NCBI RefSeq assembly: GCF_040802235.1
Contig: NC_133161.1
Coordinates: 17,067,001 to 17,131,000, forward strand
Reading direction: 5' to 3'
Length of the DNA: 64,000 nt
Source: Manis javanica
Lineage: Eukaryota; Chordata; Mammalia; Pholidota; Manidae
This document shows positions 47,401-58,233 of this stretch, in pieces. The position numbers and the translations under genes are program-made. Below the pieces are notes generated by a model. That model made no database searches, was not told the origin of the DNA, and was given only the letters and a program-made list of their open reading frames with translations. Each line of letters starts with the position of its first letter. The first letter of the stretch is position 1.

Positions 47401-50400
47401 CTCTCTGTGACCGTGCAGGTATGGCTGTGCCTTCGTGTGTCTCCCACGTGGCTCCTGTGGGGGGCCGTGGGAAGTGGTGGGGTGGCGCGGGGCCCCCTCT
47501 CAGCCCTTCTGGTTTCCGCTGCAGTGTAGAGCCCGGGTTTGTCTGACTGGGTTTGCTCTCTAGCACTTCGGTTGTATTGTTCATGCTTGCCTGTCCTGGC
47601 GCCCCCTCTTCCCGATGAAGCATTTCCCTAAGCAGGGGCCGTAAAGGGCACGTGCTTATAAATATTAACATGTCACCAGTCCTGAGGTTTGGCAGACCTT
47701 CCCCTTGATTTAACCCAGAATCGCCCAGACTTGCTAGATTGTGGGGTCCCTTTCTGCTGTAGCCTCTGCTGGAGCTGCTGCCCTGATACAGCGTCGGGCT
47801 GCAGCTGGGCCCTTGCTCACTGAGCCCTGGGACCCCCTAATCTCATCCCTAAATCAACTGGTTGATCATTTATCTCCTAATGGGGGTAACTTGCCTGTTT
47901 TGAAGGCATATCTGCCAGGTACCAGCCTTGTACTGGTTCCAGTTTGTTGGCATAGGCCCTTAAGGCTTCAATTTCAAATCGTTCTGATCCAGCACCGTGG
48001 GATTGAAGAATGGCACACCTCAGCTCAGCCACTCCCATTAGACGCCTTTTTGAGCTCAGAAGTCTCGCTTCCTCCATCACTGTGTTATTGTGGGTGTGCC
48101 CTCCTACCACATGGAGGAGCGCTTGGAGGGGCCTCAGGAAGCAGAGCCCCTGGCAGGCGCCTCCGGCCTGGGTCAGGTCTGGGTGAACAGGTGGTGACAC
48201 GGTGGCCAGGAGTGCACCAGGGAGGTGGAGACCGGGGCCCCTGCGGTGCCCTGGGCAGCCAGGTGTGGGGGGCCCTGCAGTGCCCGGCTTGCTCCCGTCC
48301 TGCCGCTGTCCTTGGATCTCTATCACTGTGCCTGGTGGGTCACAGGTCTCTTGATGCCCCCTTCCCAGGAGGAAAGGGGGAGCAAGTGCAGTCTCAGTTT
48401 CCACAGTAAAATGGGGTTAATAATAAGATCTCAGATGGTTCGAGATAATCAGTCAGTCACACGGTGTCTGTCACACTCAGCTGACCGGTTTTTGTTGTCA
48501 CCAGCCAAGTCGCGTGTGCCCTGTGTCTGGTCAGCTGTGCCGGGGTGGGGTGCCCACAGCCCGCCACCCCTTCCGCCGGGCCTGGGAGAGGGGCTGGGTC
48601 TCCGGGAGGGGCCCGTGGGCAGAGCAGGCGCCCACCTCACCTGTGGTGAGAGGGGCGCTCTCTCAAAGCTCAGATCTCTTTCTTCTAGACCCTGAGACCA
48701 CTGAGCGCCTCCCCCAGGGTGCTCTATCTGTAGTCTAAATGCCCTGTGAAGGGTCCCCAGATGTGGTGAATGGCTGGGCCCAGGGCAGACCTGTCACAGC
48801 TGACTGGTCCCTGCTTTGCTTGGCACAGTGTGCAGAGAAGAAGCCTGAAGCTGGTGGCCCCGAGACAGACTCCTGCCCCGAGCTCCACGCGGAAGCGCTG
48901 GACACGCTGACCCGGGCCTCCACGGCGGGCCCTGAGGGTGGAGGGGTCCACCCCGAGCAGCCGTTCATCGTGCTGGGGCAGGAGGAGTACGGGGAGCACC
49001 ACTCGTCCATCATGCACTGCAGGTGGGTCCAGGCCCAGCCCAGCGGGGGCGGGGGGCTTCCAGCTGTCCGCGGGACAGTCCCCGAAGGACCATGGTCACC
49101 CTGCAAGAGTCAGAAGAGGGCCAGGCCACTGCCATCAGGGTCCTGTTCAGACCCTTCAAGGCCGCATCAGCATTTCTGTTTTTTCTAACTGGGGGAGCCT
49201 CTGCTGTGGGAGCAAGTTACTGTCTATTTGAATGCACTGACTCGATTTTAATTTGCTTTGTGTTGGTACTTTCAGGTAAACATTTACCATTCATGTGTTT
49301 GTACTTGCCCAAGGTATAAGCATGGCCTTTTATGGGCAGACCCTTACGGAGTGTGCCTCCAGGGTAGGGGGCTTCCTTGCCCGTGACAGTGATGGGCTCT
49401 GTGACTGTGGGGCAGGAGGCTCTCAGTCTCCAGGTTCTGAGTGCCCGAGGCCAGGGCTATGTGCCTCTCGCCGACTGTCCTATCCTCAGTGTTTACCACA
49501 GGGCTCAGTACATAATAGGTGCTTCATGAATAGTTCTTAGACAAATAAATGAAAGAATATTTCTAGAAATAGTCCGTGCCCATCCTTAGAGTGTAGCATT
49601 TCAGGATTATATTTTAAAACGGTTGGAAAGCGAAAAGCAATCATCTGGGCATTAACTGAAGAGGATGATGGACAAGGGCACGGATGCTAACAGCTTCCCC
49701 TTTCTTCCATCTCAGAGTGGACTGCTCCGGGAGGAGGGTGGCCAGCTTAGACATAGATGGAGTCATCAAGGTGTGGTCCTTCAATCCCCTCATGCAGACC
49801 AAAGCGTCCTCCATTTCCAAGTCACCGCTGCTCTCGTTGGAGTGGGCCACCAAGCGGGACAGGCTGGTGAGTAACGTCCGGCCCTGCTGCTTGCTCTGCG
49901 GTCGTGAAGAGCTCCCCAGGGCTCTGTCAGTGGTCTGACGCCACAGGCTGAATTGAGGCAGCCAAACTAACCCCTCCCTTCTCTCTTACTGAGCATTGGG
50001 GGACCACATATTCAGGACTGTCCCCAAAGGCCCCTGTTTAGGGACAGGAGGGAGTGGTGGATAACCAAGAACTGAAATTAGGCAGCATGGGGACCAGACC
50101 TGGAAACCCTCTCCTGTCAGATGGCATGGGCTTCTCCCGTCTGGTGCTCTGGCTTGCTTCTCCTCCTGCCCGAAGAGACTGGCTTCCATGTGCCCCCCTC
50201 AGCTCCTGTCATCTGTCCCAGCTGCCAGCAAGCCACCACGAGTATTTGCAGCTCTCTTTCTGACTGCTGAGCCCCTTGCCTGTGCCAGGCCCAAGGGAAG
50301 CAGCTTTAGTTTGTGGGGGTGGCGGCCTAGTTGGTCGTTCCCGCTGGTCTAGTCCGGAGCTATGAATACAGTGTTCTTTGTTCTTTTTCCTTCTGCGCTT

Positions 50401-53400
50401 TATGTTTGAGAAAGGATTTGTCATTAAGGAGGTGAAGTTGATTTTCAGTGTTTTCTTTCACTGATTTCCCAGGTATCGCACCAGGCAGCCCAAAGGGCAA
50501 GGCCTTGGTCCTTGCAGCTTGTGACAGCTGTGGGAATTGTCCTTGTGGCAGTAGGGTCTTGGGGCTTACCCGGTACCGAGTAATTTGCCGAGTGAACGCT
50601 GAAGCCAGGGCATAGGTAATACCTCTGGGAGTGACCTCAGCTGCTTCTGGTGCTTTTCATTCTGGAGGTACTTGTTAGTATCTTTGAAGCTTTTCACCAA
50701 ATAAATACAAATCCCTTGAAGGCAAGGATAGCCTCTTTTTTTTTCCTGGAGGCCTTTACAGGCCTGGAGCCTGAGCTGTCCTCAGAACATGCAAATGGGG
50801 CAGTTACCCAAGCTGGCGGGCTGCGGAGACCAGCACTAGGAAGGTGGCGACGGGTAGACCAGCAGCATGAAGGAAGGACTAGAACTGCTGGGATTTAAAA
50901 CTGCCAGAGAGGGAGGGAAGAGCAGGGGGTGCCACTGAGTCAGCCAGCACCTTGCCAGGGGCATCTGAGGGGACACCTCTCTCCCAGCCACAGACTCCTG
51001 TTGTGGTTTTGCTTCTGTTGAAGCTCAGCTCTGATGTCTTTATTTACGATTTTTCAGTTAAGTCCATTTTAGCCAGATTTCGCTTGAACGACCTGGGTAA
51101 GTGTAGGTGAGCCTCACACCTGCCACCCGCCTGGACCCATACCTCGCTCCCAGCAGTGGTCCTCCCTAACCAGGCCTGACCCCCATGCTGATCTCCACAT
51201 CCCCTGCCCTTCTCATTCCAGCTTCTGCTGGGCAGTGGTGTGGGGACAGTGCGCCTTTATGACACGGAAGCCAAGAAGAATCTCTGTGAAATCAGCATCG
51301 ACGACGACATGCCCAGGTGAGCTGGAGCCCGCTCCCCCGCTGTCACTGTGCTGTGCGGGGCCTGGTGCTTTGCTGGGCTTCCTCCGCATGTCCGGCAGTG
51401 GGACGCAGCCCAGAGCCCGGGCGCACCCTCTCTGTGTGGGCAGCCGAGCGTTGACCCAGCCTCACGTGTGTTGCAGAATCCTGTCGCTTGCCTGCAGCCC
51501 CAGTGGGGCCTCTTTCATCTGTTCCGCGGCAGCTCCGAGCCTCACCTCGCAGGTGGACTTCTCGGCACCAGATATCGGCAGCAAAGGCGCTAACCAGGTC
51601 CCTGGCAGGCTGCTGCTGTGGGACACGAAAAGCATGAAGCAGCAGGTACAGACCTGGCCCTGTGGGTCTCTCTGGGATCACACTCCCGGGGTAGCACACT
51701 GCCTTCACTTCCCTGTTTTTCTGTCCAATCGCTTCTGCCCTTTGCTTTGGTCTCCTCAGGTTTTGATTTGTGAGGATATTTCAAAGCTTAAGTGTTGAAA
51801 AGTAGTAGTACTCCAGGTGGGTGGCTTGCTGGGAACTAGTCACTCAGAATTGTGCCACAAGCTTGGAAGTCAAATAGAGCCTATTAGAGGGCCCTTGTGG
51901 CTTATTTAAATACTTTAAAATTGAATTTTTGTTTATATTTAAAGACTTTGGGGCAGTTTCAGGTTCACAGCAAACCTGAGGGGAAGGCACAGAGGGTTCC
52001 CGTGTGCCCTGCGCCCCCACACATGCGCAGGCTCCCACCAACACCCTCCGCCAAGCAGTGCACCTGTTACAGCGGATGCACCTGCACTGACACCTCGTGG
52101 TCACCTGCAGCCTGTGGCTGGCATTAGGGTCTGTTCACTCGTGGTGGTATAACCTATGGGTTCGCACACATGGACGGTGACATGTCCACTGTGACCCTAC
52201 GGAGTATTTTACTGCCCTAAGAGTCCTCTGTGCTCCGCCTAGTCATCCCTCTTCTTCCAACTCAGATCTCTATGCTGTCTCCATAGTTTTGCTTTTTCCA
52301 TAATATCATATGGTTGGAATCACACAGTCGCCTCTGATGGGCTTCTTTCACTTAGGATTATGCATTCAAGTTTGTTTTTTTGTACTGGAGTCTCCTTCTG
52401 ACTGCCTGATAGCTGAGAATTACATGAAAAGTACAGCAGTAGCTAGAAGAAGTAGGACATGTTAGTATCCTTAAGAAGTGACAGCCATGTGAAAGCCTGC
52501 CCGTGGGGCCCTGGGGCCCACCTTCCTCATGAGCTGAGGACCTGTTCCTACCCAGAACACTAATAGATGCTGGCAGCTGTGACCCTGAGCCCTACGACTT
52601 CAAATGATGCTTGAACTCACCTATTTAAAAAGCAGTGATGTTCCTTATCAAAACCAGTTCTGGTGCTCAGAAGTGGTGTGGCCCTTGTGTTGCGTAAATT
52701 GTTTCCTGATGTTAGTGGGCACTTGAACAGTCCCCATCTCTTAGATGGGCTGTGTTCCAAGAGCTCAGGTTGCCCTTCATGCATCTGCCTGCAGGAAGGC
52801 AGTAGAGTCCCAGCTGGAAGTCCCAGCCCAGGTCGCAGGGCCACAGCCAGATTCCTGACCCCCCGCCCACCCCCGCCACATCTGTTCTCCTCTCTAGCTT
52901 TCCTCACCTTGGCAAATGTTTCCCACTCAGAAACAGGGTGCCTTTCTGGAGCCATTTTTCTCCCTTGCCTGTCACTATCAATCCGTGAGCAAACATTGTC
53001 AGTTCCACCTCCAAAACATGTTCCCAGGGGCACACAGTAGACCTACTCTCAGTGCCCCTCTGCTGCCCAGCTGCGGGACCCCTGTGCCCCATCCTCCCCG
53101 CTGCCTGGGGGCTGGGCAGACAGTGTGGCATGTCACACTCCTTCTTGCTCTTCCAGGCTCTCCGTCCACAGTCCCTCCCATTCCTGCATGGTCTGCCCTC
53201 CACTTCTCCAGCCTCCTGGTCCCTTCTGCCCTCCTAACCTGTAGTGCAGGCCCTTGCTGCATGCTGTCCCCTCTCCAGATGGTTCTTACCCCCTCTTCCT
53301 GGCAAACATCTGCCTCCAGCATCTCTCAGATACTTTCCCCTAAACAGCCCAGGCTAATTAAGCCCTTCTTAGTCTTATTATCCTCTGAGGCACGTATGAT

Positions 53401-56400
53401 TTGTAATTTTATGCTTACTTGTTATTTTTAAATTTTTAATTAGATATTGAATACATACAAAAGGATATTGAAATCATAGGTGCGTGGTTTAATAAGAAGG
53501 CCATAAAATGAGCCCTTTTATACCATCGCAGTTTAAAAGTAGAATATTACCAATACTATTTACGCTCTTGTGTGCCCCTCCCCAGCCTCAGTCTCTTTTC
53601 CCCATTTTTTATTTTCTTACATTTTTAAGTTCAGCTTTTTTTTTTTTTAACTAGCTCCAGTTCTCCCTGGATCCAGAACCCATTGCCATCAACTGCACAG
53701 CCTTCAATCACAACGGGAACCTGCTGGTCACCGGGGCTGCTGATGGTATCATCCGGCTGTTTGGTAAGCAGGGTGCTCCTGGCGGTCCTGGTCCCTTCCT
53801 TAAATGTCCTAGAGAAGGGAGTTGCATTTTTGCCTTCACAAAACCCTGATTCAAGATGCACCTAATAGAGCTTAACTTTGGTCAGAGTCTGCTGTTCTCA
53901 GAACCTCCGTGGTCATTCACCTTGCAGATGGTCAGTGCCAGTGAATGTGGGAGTGCTGGGGCTCAGTGGTCCTTCGGTTTTGAGCTGTTCAAACAGTCCT
54001 GGTGGCCTGAGTGACAGCCAGGATGACACACCAGAGAAATGCCATCCTGTCCTCGGTGCAGCTGGGTCATTCTCCCTGTAGAAGCATGAGAACGTATGCA
54101 CTGGAGTCATCTGCCATATTGTTTAACACACCCCATGCCAGGCCTGCCCAGGAGACTCAGAGTTGGAGAGTCTTAGATGGAACTGGGGTCTGTATCCTTA
54201 GCAGATCCCCTAGGTGCCCTGGTGGGAAGTTACAGAGGCCACTAGGAAGGACTTGTGGGTCCCTCTAGACTTGTGGGCTCCCCAGATGAGCTCAGGCTTC
54301 AGTCAGGGATTCCTGAGCCTCTCTTTTTACCCAGCCAAAGAAACTGCTATTTAAGCTAGGTTAAATAAAAGATTAGATCCGTGGAGGAGATAATCAGCAA
54401 GCCGAAGGACCCAGTGACCCCTCTTTGACAGGGGTCAGTTCTGGGAGCTTGTCAGCTTCAGGAGGCCCTCTGCCTCTGGAACAGCTCCCATCCACTGGGC
54501 AGAGGGCAAGCGGTGCCTCCGTGCTGGGTAGCTGCCTCCTCAGGGGCCAGACAGGAATCTTAGTGGCGTCTCCTTGCCTCAGATATGCAGCAGCACGAGT
54601 GTGCTATGAGCTGGAAGGCTCACTGCGGGGAGGTCTACTCCGTGGAGTTCAGCTACGATGAGAACACCGTGTACAGCATCGGCGAGGACGGGAAGGTAGG
54701 CCCAGACCTGGGTCGCATTGTGCTGTGGGGAGCTTGGTCACTGGGTGGTCACAGCATGGATGCCTAGGGTTTGCTGGGGGCCGAGGACAGCTTCCCACAG
54801 GCAGTGCATGTAGGCCTGAGCAGAGTCAAGAAATGTAAAAAGGAAGCTGGGTTAAAAAAGGAACAGTAAGTGCCCCTTGCAGATCCCTTCTGGAAGGATG
54901 CACCAGGGTCCTCGGAAAGGGAGTGGGGTGGGCGTGGGGGAGGCAGAGGCTGGCCGAAGACTTGTTTCTCATGTATCCCCTCCTGTGCCTTTTGGATTTC
55001 ACATGGTCTTACCTGTATTAGCCATTAAAAGTAGTAATTACAAAATAAATTCTTCATTTGAAAACTATGGGAAGGGATTTCTAAATTAAAGCCTGACTTC
55101 CTATTGTTTGAGTAGGATTCTCAGTTAAGAAGTCGTCTGTCACACCCTGGTAGCCCGTCCATGGGTAGGCTCAGGATTACATACCCCGCTCCCCCAAAAC
55201 ATGACGCTAGTTGATAACCACATTGCTTGTGTTCAGTTGATTGCCCTGCTCAGAAACTGGAAGTATATTTGGAATTTGTCATCTCTTTGTTTCTAAGTCA
55301 GAAAAACCTAGTCAGGTTCTAACCCTGATAATGATGGTGATTGATAATAACAGCAGTAATAGCACTGGGCACCTGAAGCATTCCCCCTCCTTGAGAGATG
55401 GGAATCCATGCAAAGGCGGTTGCCTGTCCTTTTCCTCTCCTGGATTCAGTCCAGAGAGAAAGACATGAAGTTGCTGACTCTCTGCTATATTTTATTCCTT
55501 AAAAAATGCTGAGATTGTGTTGGGAAGAGATGGGATGGGGCTCATCCCAGTGCCTCTCCTGATGGCCCATAGAGGTGTCACAATGAGTCTGGGGTCGTCC
55601 TCGCCCTGTGGTGGCCGCCCCTGCCAAGGGACAGCTCTGGTGATGCTTACTGTTGTAGTTCATCCAGTGGAACATCCACAAGAGTGGTCTGAAGGTGTCC
55701 GAGTACGGCCTCCCCGCGGATGCCACCGGCCCCTTCGTGCTGTCCGGGTACAGTGGCTACAAGCAGGTTCAAGTGCCCCGGGGCCGACTCTTTGCTTTCG
55801 ACTCAGAGGGAAGCTACATGCTGACGTGCTCCACCACAGGAGGCGTCATCTACAAGGTACTGGGGGTGTTGTGGTGGGCAGTGGGGTGGTTCTCAGGTCT
55901 GGGAGATGCGGGGGCTGGGGCAGAGTGGGGCATGCCCTTCCTTTCTGCTCAGGCATTCGCTGTCCTCTGACAAGAACCTGTCCCTTCTCTGCCTGTGTTT
56001 CTTGGGAGTAGTACCTCCTGTAGAAAACACTGAGGAACAGGGAGAAGGGGTGGGAAGTGTGTTGGAGGAACCTGGCCCAAATGGGTAAGTGCTTCTGTGC
56101 TCTTAGTCACTCCAACCTGAGTACAGACTGATTCTTCTCTTGGCAGTCCTGTGGGTCAGGGCCATTGCAGTCCGTGGCTGAGACAGACGTCTGGGATGAC
56201 GTGTCAGACCATGCTGTAAGGTGCCCACTTTGCCTTCGTCCCTCAGCTTATATGCTTGTTTTAATGCTCTTGTCAGAGCTGCTCTGGTTCATGTACTTTT
56301 TATTTGTACAATTATCTAAAATTATAAACATCTTCTATTTCCTTAGCACTACCAGATTGGTGGGAAGGACTTGGGCTGTGGCCTAGACACACATGTTCAG

Positions 56401-58233
56401 TACCACGTGAATTCAGTTCTTAGCCTCAGTGTTAACTCTGCCGATGGTGGTGTGTAGTCTGTAGGGACAGAGTCACAGGTCGAATGTTCTCTGCCAGGGG
56501 CTGTCCTGTGCTCATTGCCTGGCTCATCAGCGGCCAAGCTGTGCTCTGGACAGCACCTGTGTGCAAGTGTCAGCCTAGGCACATGGGAGATGAAGTGTGA
56601 CCTGCTCCCCTGGGGCTCACACTCAGATGGGAAAGAGACGTGAGCACCCACCATGGGGACAGTGCGGAGTGAAAGGTCCTGAGTGGAGGAAGCCGCTGGG
56701 GACTGAGTTCTCAGGGAGGACCCCTGGCGGGGGGATCCTGTGGATTTGAGGCCTTTGAGGAGGCAGAGGAGTTGGGAGGATGGGGAGGAAGGCAGGCCTG
56801 GGGGCCCCACAGGGGCGGAGGGGAGCCAGGGCTCATGAGTGAGGGGCTGGGGGGGTGCCGAGACAGGAGTAAGGAGCCTTCTGGACTGTGACCTGCTGCG
56901 TGGCCCTGGCAGTCTAGTTCCCTGTCGTGAGGCTCTTATTTCCTGCAGGTGATGATTTGGGTGGCTCTTGCCTCTCCTTTAAAATTAGCTCCATATAGTG
57001 ACTGCAGTGGGGGCTTGGGGGGGCCTTGATTATATGGGTGAATGTAGTGACCACAATGTTGCTCATGTGAAACCTGCATAAGATTGTATATCAATGATAC
57101 CTTAATAAAAAAAAATTAGCTCCATTGTTTCTTGTAATTGCTACTGGGAAATACTGTGAAAAGCTGTTCACAAGCCTACTTTCATTATTAAAAATTGAGT
57201 TTCAGGTAGGCTGTATACTTCTCTCTGTATAATTTTATGTGTGTTCTGTATATGTATTTTATTTTTAATCATGCAGCCTTCTGTCATTTGGCCTAATGAG
57301 TTCATACTGATTTGTAGTCAGACTTGATGTTCCTCTGTATAATTTTTGAAATGCCAATAATGGGGTCTAATTACTTAAGGAGTATAATGAACTTCAGGTC
57401 CCAGTTTCACAATCTATAGACAATTTATGATTTTTAAAGATGTTTTCTCCATGAAGGCCAAGTACTTCCTGTCTTGCCTGCAGATGTTGTCTGCAGCTGG
57501 ACTGATTGTTGATCAGTGTGCTCCTGGTTTCCTTCCTGATTACCATCCACTCTTTGCACCGGAGCCTGAGTCCTGGCTGGCGGGTGTGAAGGGAGCCTCG
57601 TGTGTGCACTGCCTGCGGCCCACGCTGCACTGCTCGGGGCGCTGCGGGCCTGCCACACGGCAGGAGCTGACCAAGAGCTGCCCTCCTGGGGCAGCAAGGG
57701 CAAAAGCAGGAGAGTCAGGACAGAGTGCCGAGGAGCAAGAGATGATGCTTGAAGAGAACACCTGGGCAGGTGTTGGGGGTCTTGAGCCCCAGCAAGGAAA
57801 GGCTGCAGAGAAAGTTCTCTGTCTTTTAGAGTGCATCGGGGACTTGATTTCCACTTAGGATGCAGGGGTACCTTTAGTCAGGATAGCAAAGGCATTTCCT
57901 GGGACAAGAAATTAAACTGAGACTTCCTGGGAAGGTGGGCATGTGTGCCTGTGCACACCCTCAGCTTGGGGTGGCGGCCTCCAGGCTCGTGGTGGTTTGG
58001 TGCATTAAATGGCTACGTTTGTGAACTGTGTCAGCTGATGCCTGCTCTTCTCTCCTGTCCTCTTACAGCTAAGTGAGGATGAGAAGGTTCTGGAGAGCTG
58101 CTTGAGCCTGGGCGGCCACCGAGCACCTGTAGTCACTGTGGACTGGAGCACGGCCATGGACTGTGGCACCTGCCTCACGGCTTCCATGGATGGCAAGATC
58201 AAGCTGACCACCCTCCTGGCCCATAAGCTCTGA
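32300..58233 (+). CDS. WDR91: WDR91, WD repeat-containing protein 91 (15 coding exons)
   Basis: WDR91 is a RAB7 effector on endosomes that, with WDR81, restrains PI3-kinase complex activity and drives early-to-late endosome conversion. Coding exons are 32300-32422, 33778-33957, 34542-34749, 36366-36448, 37412-37542, 38913-39078, 47263-47418, 48829-49022, 49716-49866, 51222-51316, 51477-51645, 53655-53763, 54583-54695, 55659-55856 and 58069-58233. They total 2241 nt, or 746 residues, beside 747 in human as I recall. Residues 1-180 form the conserved N-terminal helical region. A coiled coil spans about 183-222 ([20 protein letters not shown]), followed by a low-complexity linker. WD40 blades run from about 395 to 746, with strands at KVW 432, VRLYD 474, LLLWD 541, IIRLFD 584, IQWN 628 and KIKLTT 735. 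I chose the ATG at 32300; an in-frame GTG 24 bases upstream is not needed. All junctions keep frame, and intron 3 is AT-AC. No damage is seen. Confidence 0.98.
32565..32700 (-). repeat. MIR SINE
   Basis: Reverse MIR: GACAGATGAGGAACTGAGGC, then AAGTTGCCCAGCGAGTCAGG, then GGAGCCCAGGTCCCCTGACT. It lies at the edge of the WDR91 island in intron 1. Confidence 0.75.
33110..33205 (+). repeat. MIR SINE fragment
   Basis: GGGTTCTTGTCTTGCCAAAA, then CTCTGTAAAACAGGAATGTT, as in forward MIR. Confidence 0.5.
33778..33957 (+). CDS. WDR91: WDR91 coding exon 2
   Basis: Acceptor TCTCTCACCAG, 180 nt, phase 0. It encodes [20 protein letters not shown] through [10 protein letters not shown] (residues 42-101). 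The donor is CAG|GTGCTT, a weaker GT site. Confidence 0.97.
34542..34749 (+). CDS. WDR91: WDR91 coding exon 3, ends at an AT-AC intron
   Basis: It encodes [20 protein letters not shown] through SVLFQCM, plus the first base of the next codon. No GT donor exists after CAG TGC ATG C. Instead ATATCCTTT, the minor-spliceosome donor consensus, starts at 34750. Confidence 0.95.
34750..36365 (+). other. WDR91: U12-type AT-AC intron of WDR91
   Basis: The 5' end ATATCCTTT (34750-34758) matches the minor-spliceosome consensus exactly. The branch-point-like TTCTTTAAC (36348-36356) matches TTCCTTRAC with one change. It sits about ten bases before the terminal AC, in the range usual for U12 introns. No AG/GT alternative keeps the reading frame. 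The intron is 1616 bases and should need the U11/U12 and U4atac/U6atac machinery. Confidence 0.93.
36366..36448 (+). CDS. WDR91: WDR91 coding exon 4, starts after an AT-AC intron
   Basis: The intron ends in AC at 36364-36365. Joining C from exon 3 to CA restores the conserved [20 protein letters not shown]. The exon continues to ENEVLRQK (residue 198) and ends with a GTTTGT donor. Confidence 0.95.
37412..37542 (+). CDS. WDR91: WDR91 coding exon 5 (coiled coil)
   Basis: It encodes [20 protein letters not shown] and then [23 protein letters not shown], plus two bases. The donor is CT|GTGAGT. The exon continues the coiled coil started in exon 4. Confidence 0.96.
38279..38480 (-). mobile_element. 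5'-truncated young L1 tail with target-site duplication
   Basis: GGTGAAGTTAA occurs at 38279-38289 and 38470-38480 as an 11-base duplication. Between them, a short T-rich start and AAAGTATCATTGATATACAA mark a minus-strand L1 3' end with its A tail. It interrupts an older repeat. The same tail occurs on the plus strand at 56995-57111. It is in WDR91 intron 5. Confidence 0.85.
38913..39078 (+). CDS. WDR91: WDR91 coding exon 6 (linker)
   Basis: It encodes [20 protein letters not shown], then [20 protein letters not shown] and on to FGGQ. This is a serine-rich disordered linker. The donor is CAG|GTAAGC, and an 8.2 kb intron follows. Confidence 0.96.
40365..41030. mobile_element. Old LTR-like element (probable ERVL/MaLR type)
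   Basis: GTGGCTCACAGAACTCAGGA, AACAGCCAGATGAGGAGATA and ATCATTGGCCATTGACTGAC follow the order of a common mammalian LTR. It carries no readable viral gene. It is in WDR91 intron 6. The family is inferred from wording. Confidence 0.6.
44480..45345 (-). mobile_element. Antisense L1 ORF2 fragment, inactive
   Basis: It reads antisense to L1 ORF2: CAGCTCTTAGTTTTATTAAT, then TTCAATCTTCTTAAATTTAT, then TAAAGTCTGTTTTGTCTGAT. Numerous stops occur on the coding strand. It is inside WDR91 intron 6, opposite to the gene. Confidence 0.85.
47263..47418 (+). CDS. WDR91: WDR91 coding exon 7 (linker)
   Basis: It encodes [20 protein letters not shown], then [20 protein letters not shown] and on to VTVQ. The acceptor is CCGCTCTAG and the donor CAG|GTATGG. 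It is phase 0 at both ends, so it could be skipped without a frameshift. Confidence 0.94.
48829..49022 (+). CDS. WDR91: WDR91 coding exon 8
   Basis: It encodes [20 protein letters not shown] through [20 protein letters not shown]. It leads from the disordered linker into the first WD strand. The donor is AG|GTGGGT. Confidence 0.95.
49716..49866 (+). CDS. WDR91: WDR91 coding exon 9 (WD repeat)
   Basis: It encodes [20 protein letters not shown] and then [20 protein letters not shown] to RDRL. The donor is CTG|GTGAGT. This is a typical WD blade with a VIKVW strand. Confidence 0.96.
51222..51316 (+). CDS. WDR91: WDR91 coding exon 10 (WD repeat)
   Basis: It encodes [20 protein letters not shown] and then [11 protein letters not shown], plus two bases. 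The donor is AG|GTGAGC. Confidence 0.96.
51477..51645 (+). CDS. WDR91: WDR91 coding exon 11 (WD repeat)
   Basis: It encodes [20 protein letters not shown], then [20 protein letters not shown] and [16 protein letters not shown]. The acceptor is GTGTTGCAG and the donor CAG|GTACAG. Confidence 0.96.
51930..52390 (-). mobile_element. Antisense L1M-type fragment
   Basis: CAGTTTCAGGTTCACAGCAA at the start and ATCATATGGTTGGAATCACA toward the end resemble antisense L1M 3' regions. It lies in WDR91 intron 11. Confidence 0.55.
53430..53600. repeat. Ancient L1M-type fragment
   Basis: AT-rich sequence with GAATACATACAAAAGGATAT and AAAAGTAGAATATTACCAAT. It ends about 50 bases before WDR91 exon 12 and may supply the intron's T-rich tract. 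Confidence 0.4.
53655..53763 (+). CDS. WDR91: WDR91 coding exon 12 (WD repeat)
   Basis: It encodes [20 protein letters not shown], then [16 protein letters not shown], plus one base. The acceptor is a T-run then AACTAG. The donor is G|GTAAGC. Confidence 0.96.
54583..54695 (+). CDS. WDR91: WDR91 coding exon 13 (WD repeat)
   Basis: It encodes [20 protein letters not shown] and then [18 protein letters not shown]. The acceptor is TTGCCTCAG and the donor AAG|GTAGGC. Confidence 0.96.
55659..55856 (+). CDS. WDR91: WDR91 coding exon 14 (WD repeat)
   Basis: It encodes [20 protein letters not shown], then [20 protein letters not shown], to GGVIYK. It is 198 nt, phase 0 at both ends, with donor AAG|GTACTG. 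Confidence 0.96.
56981..57125 (+). mobile_element. 5'-truncated young L1 tail with target-site duplication
   Basis: AAAATTAGCTCCAT is duplicated at 56981-56994 and 57112-57125. The 117-base insert ends TATCAATGATACCTTAATAA plus an A run. It is the sense copy of the element at 38279-38480, in WDR91 intron 14. Confidence 0.87.
58069..58233 (+). CDS. WDR91: WDR91 coding exon 15, with stop
   Basis: It encodes [20 protein letters not shown], then [20 protein letters not shown] and [14 protein letters not shown], with TGA at 58231-58233. The last strand closes the propeller. Confidence 0.97.
   Translation, partial: LSEDEKVLESCLSLGGHRAPVVTVDWSTAMDCGTCLTASMDGKIKLTTLLAHKL

Noticed and set aside
47741..48409. 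222-codon plus-strand open frame in WDR91 intron 7
   Set aside because: There are no flanking splice sites in the right phase and no conserved motif, and it overlaps a minus-strand frame of similar length.
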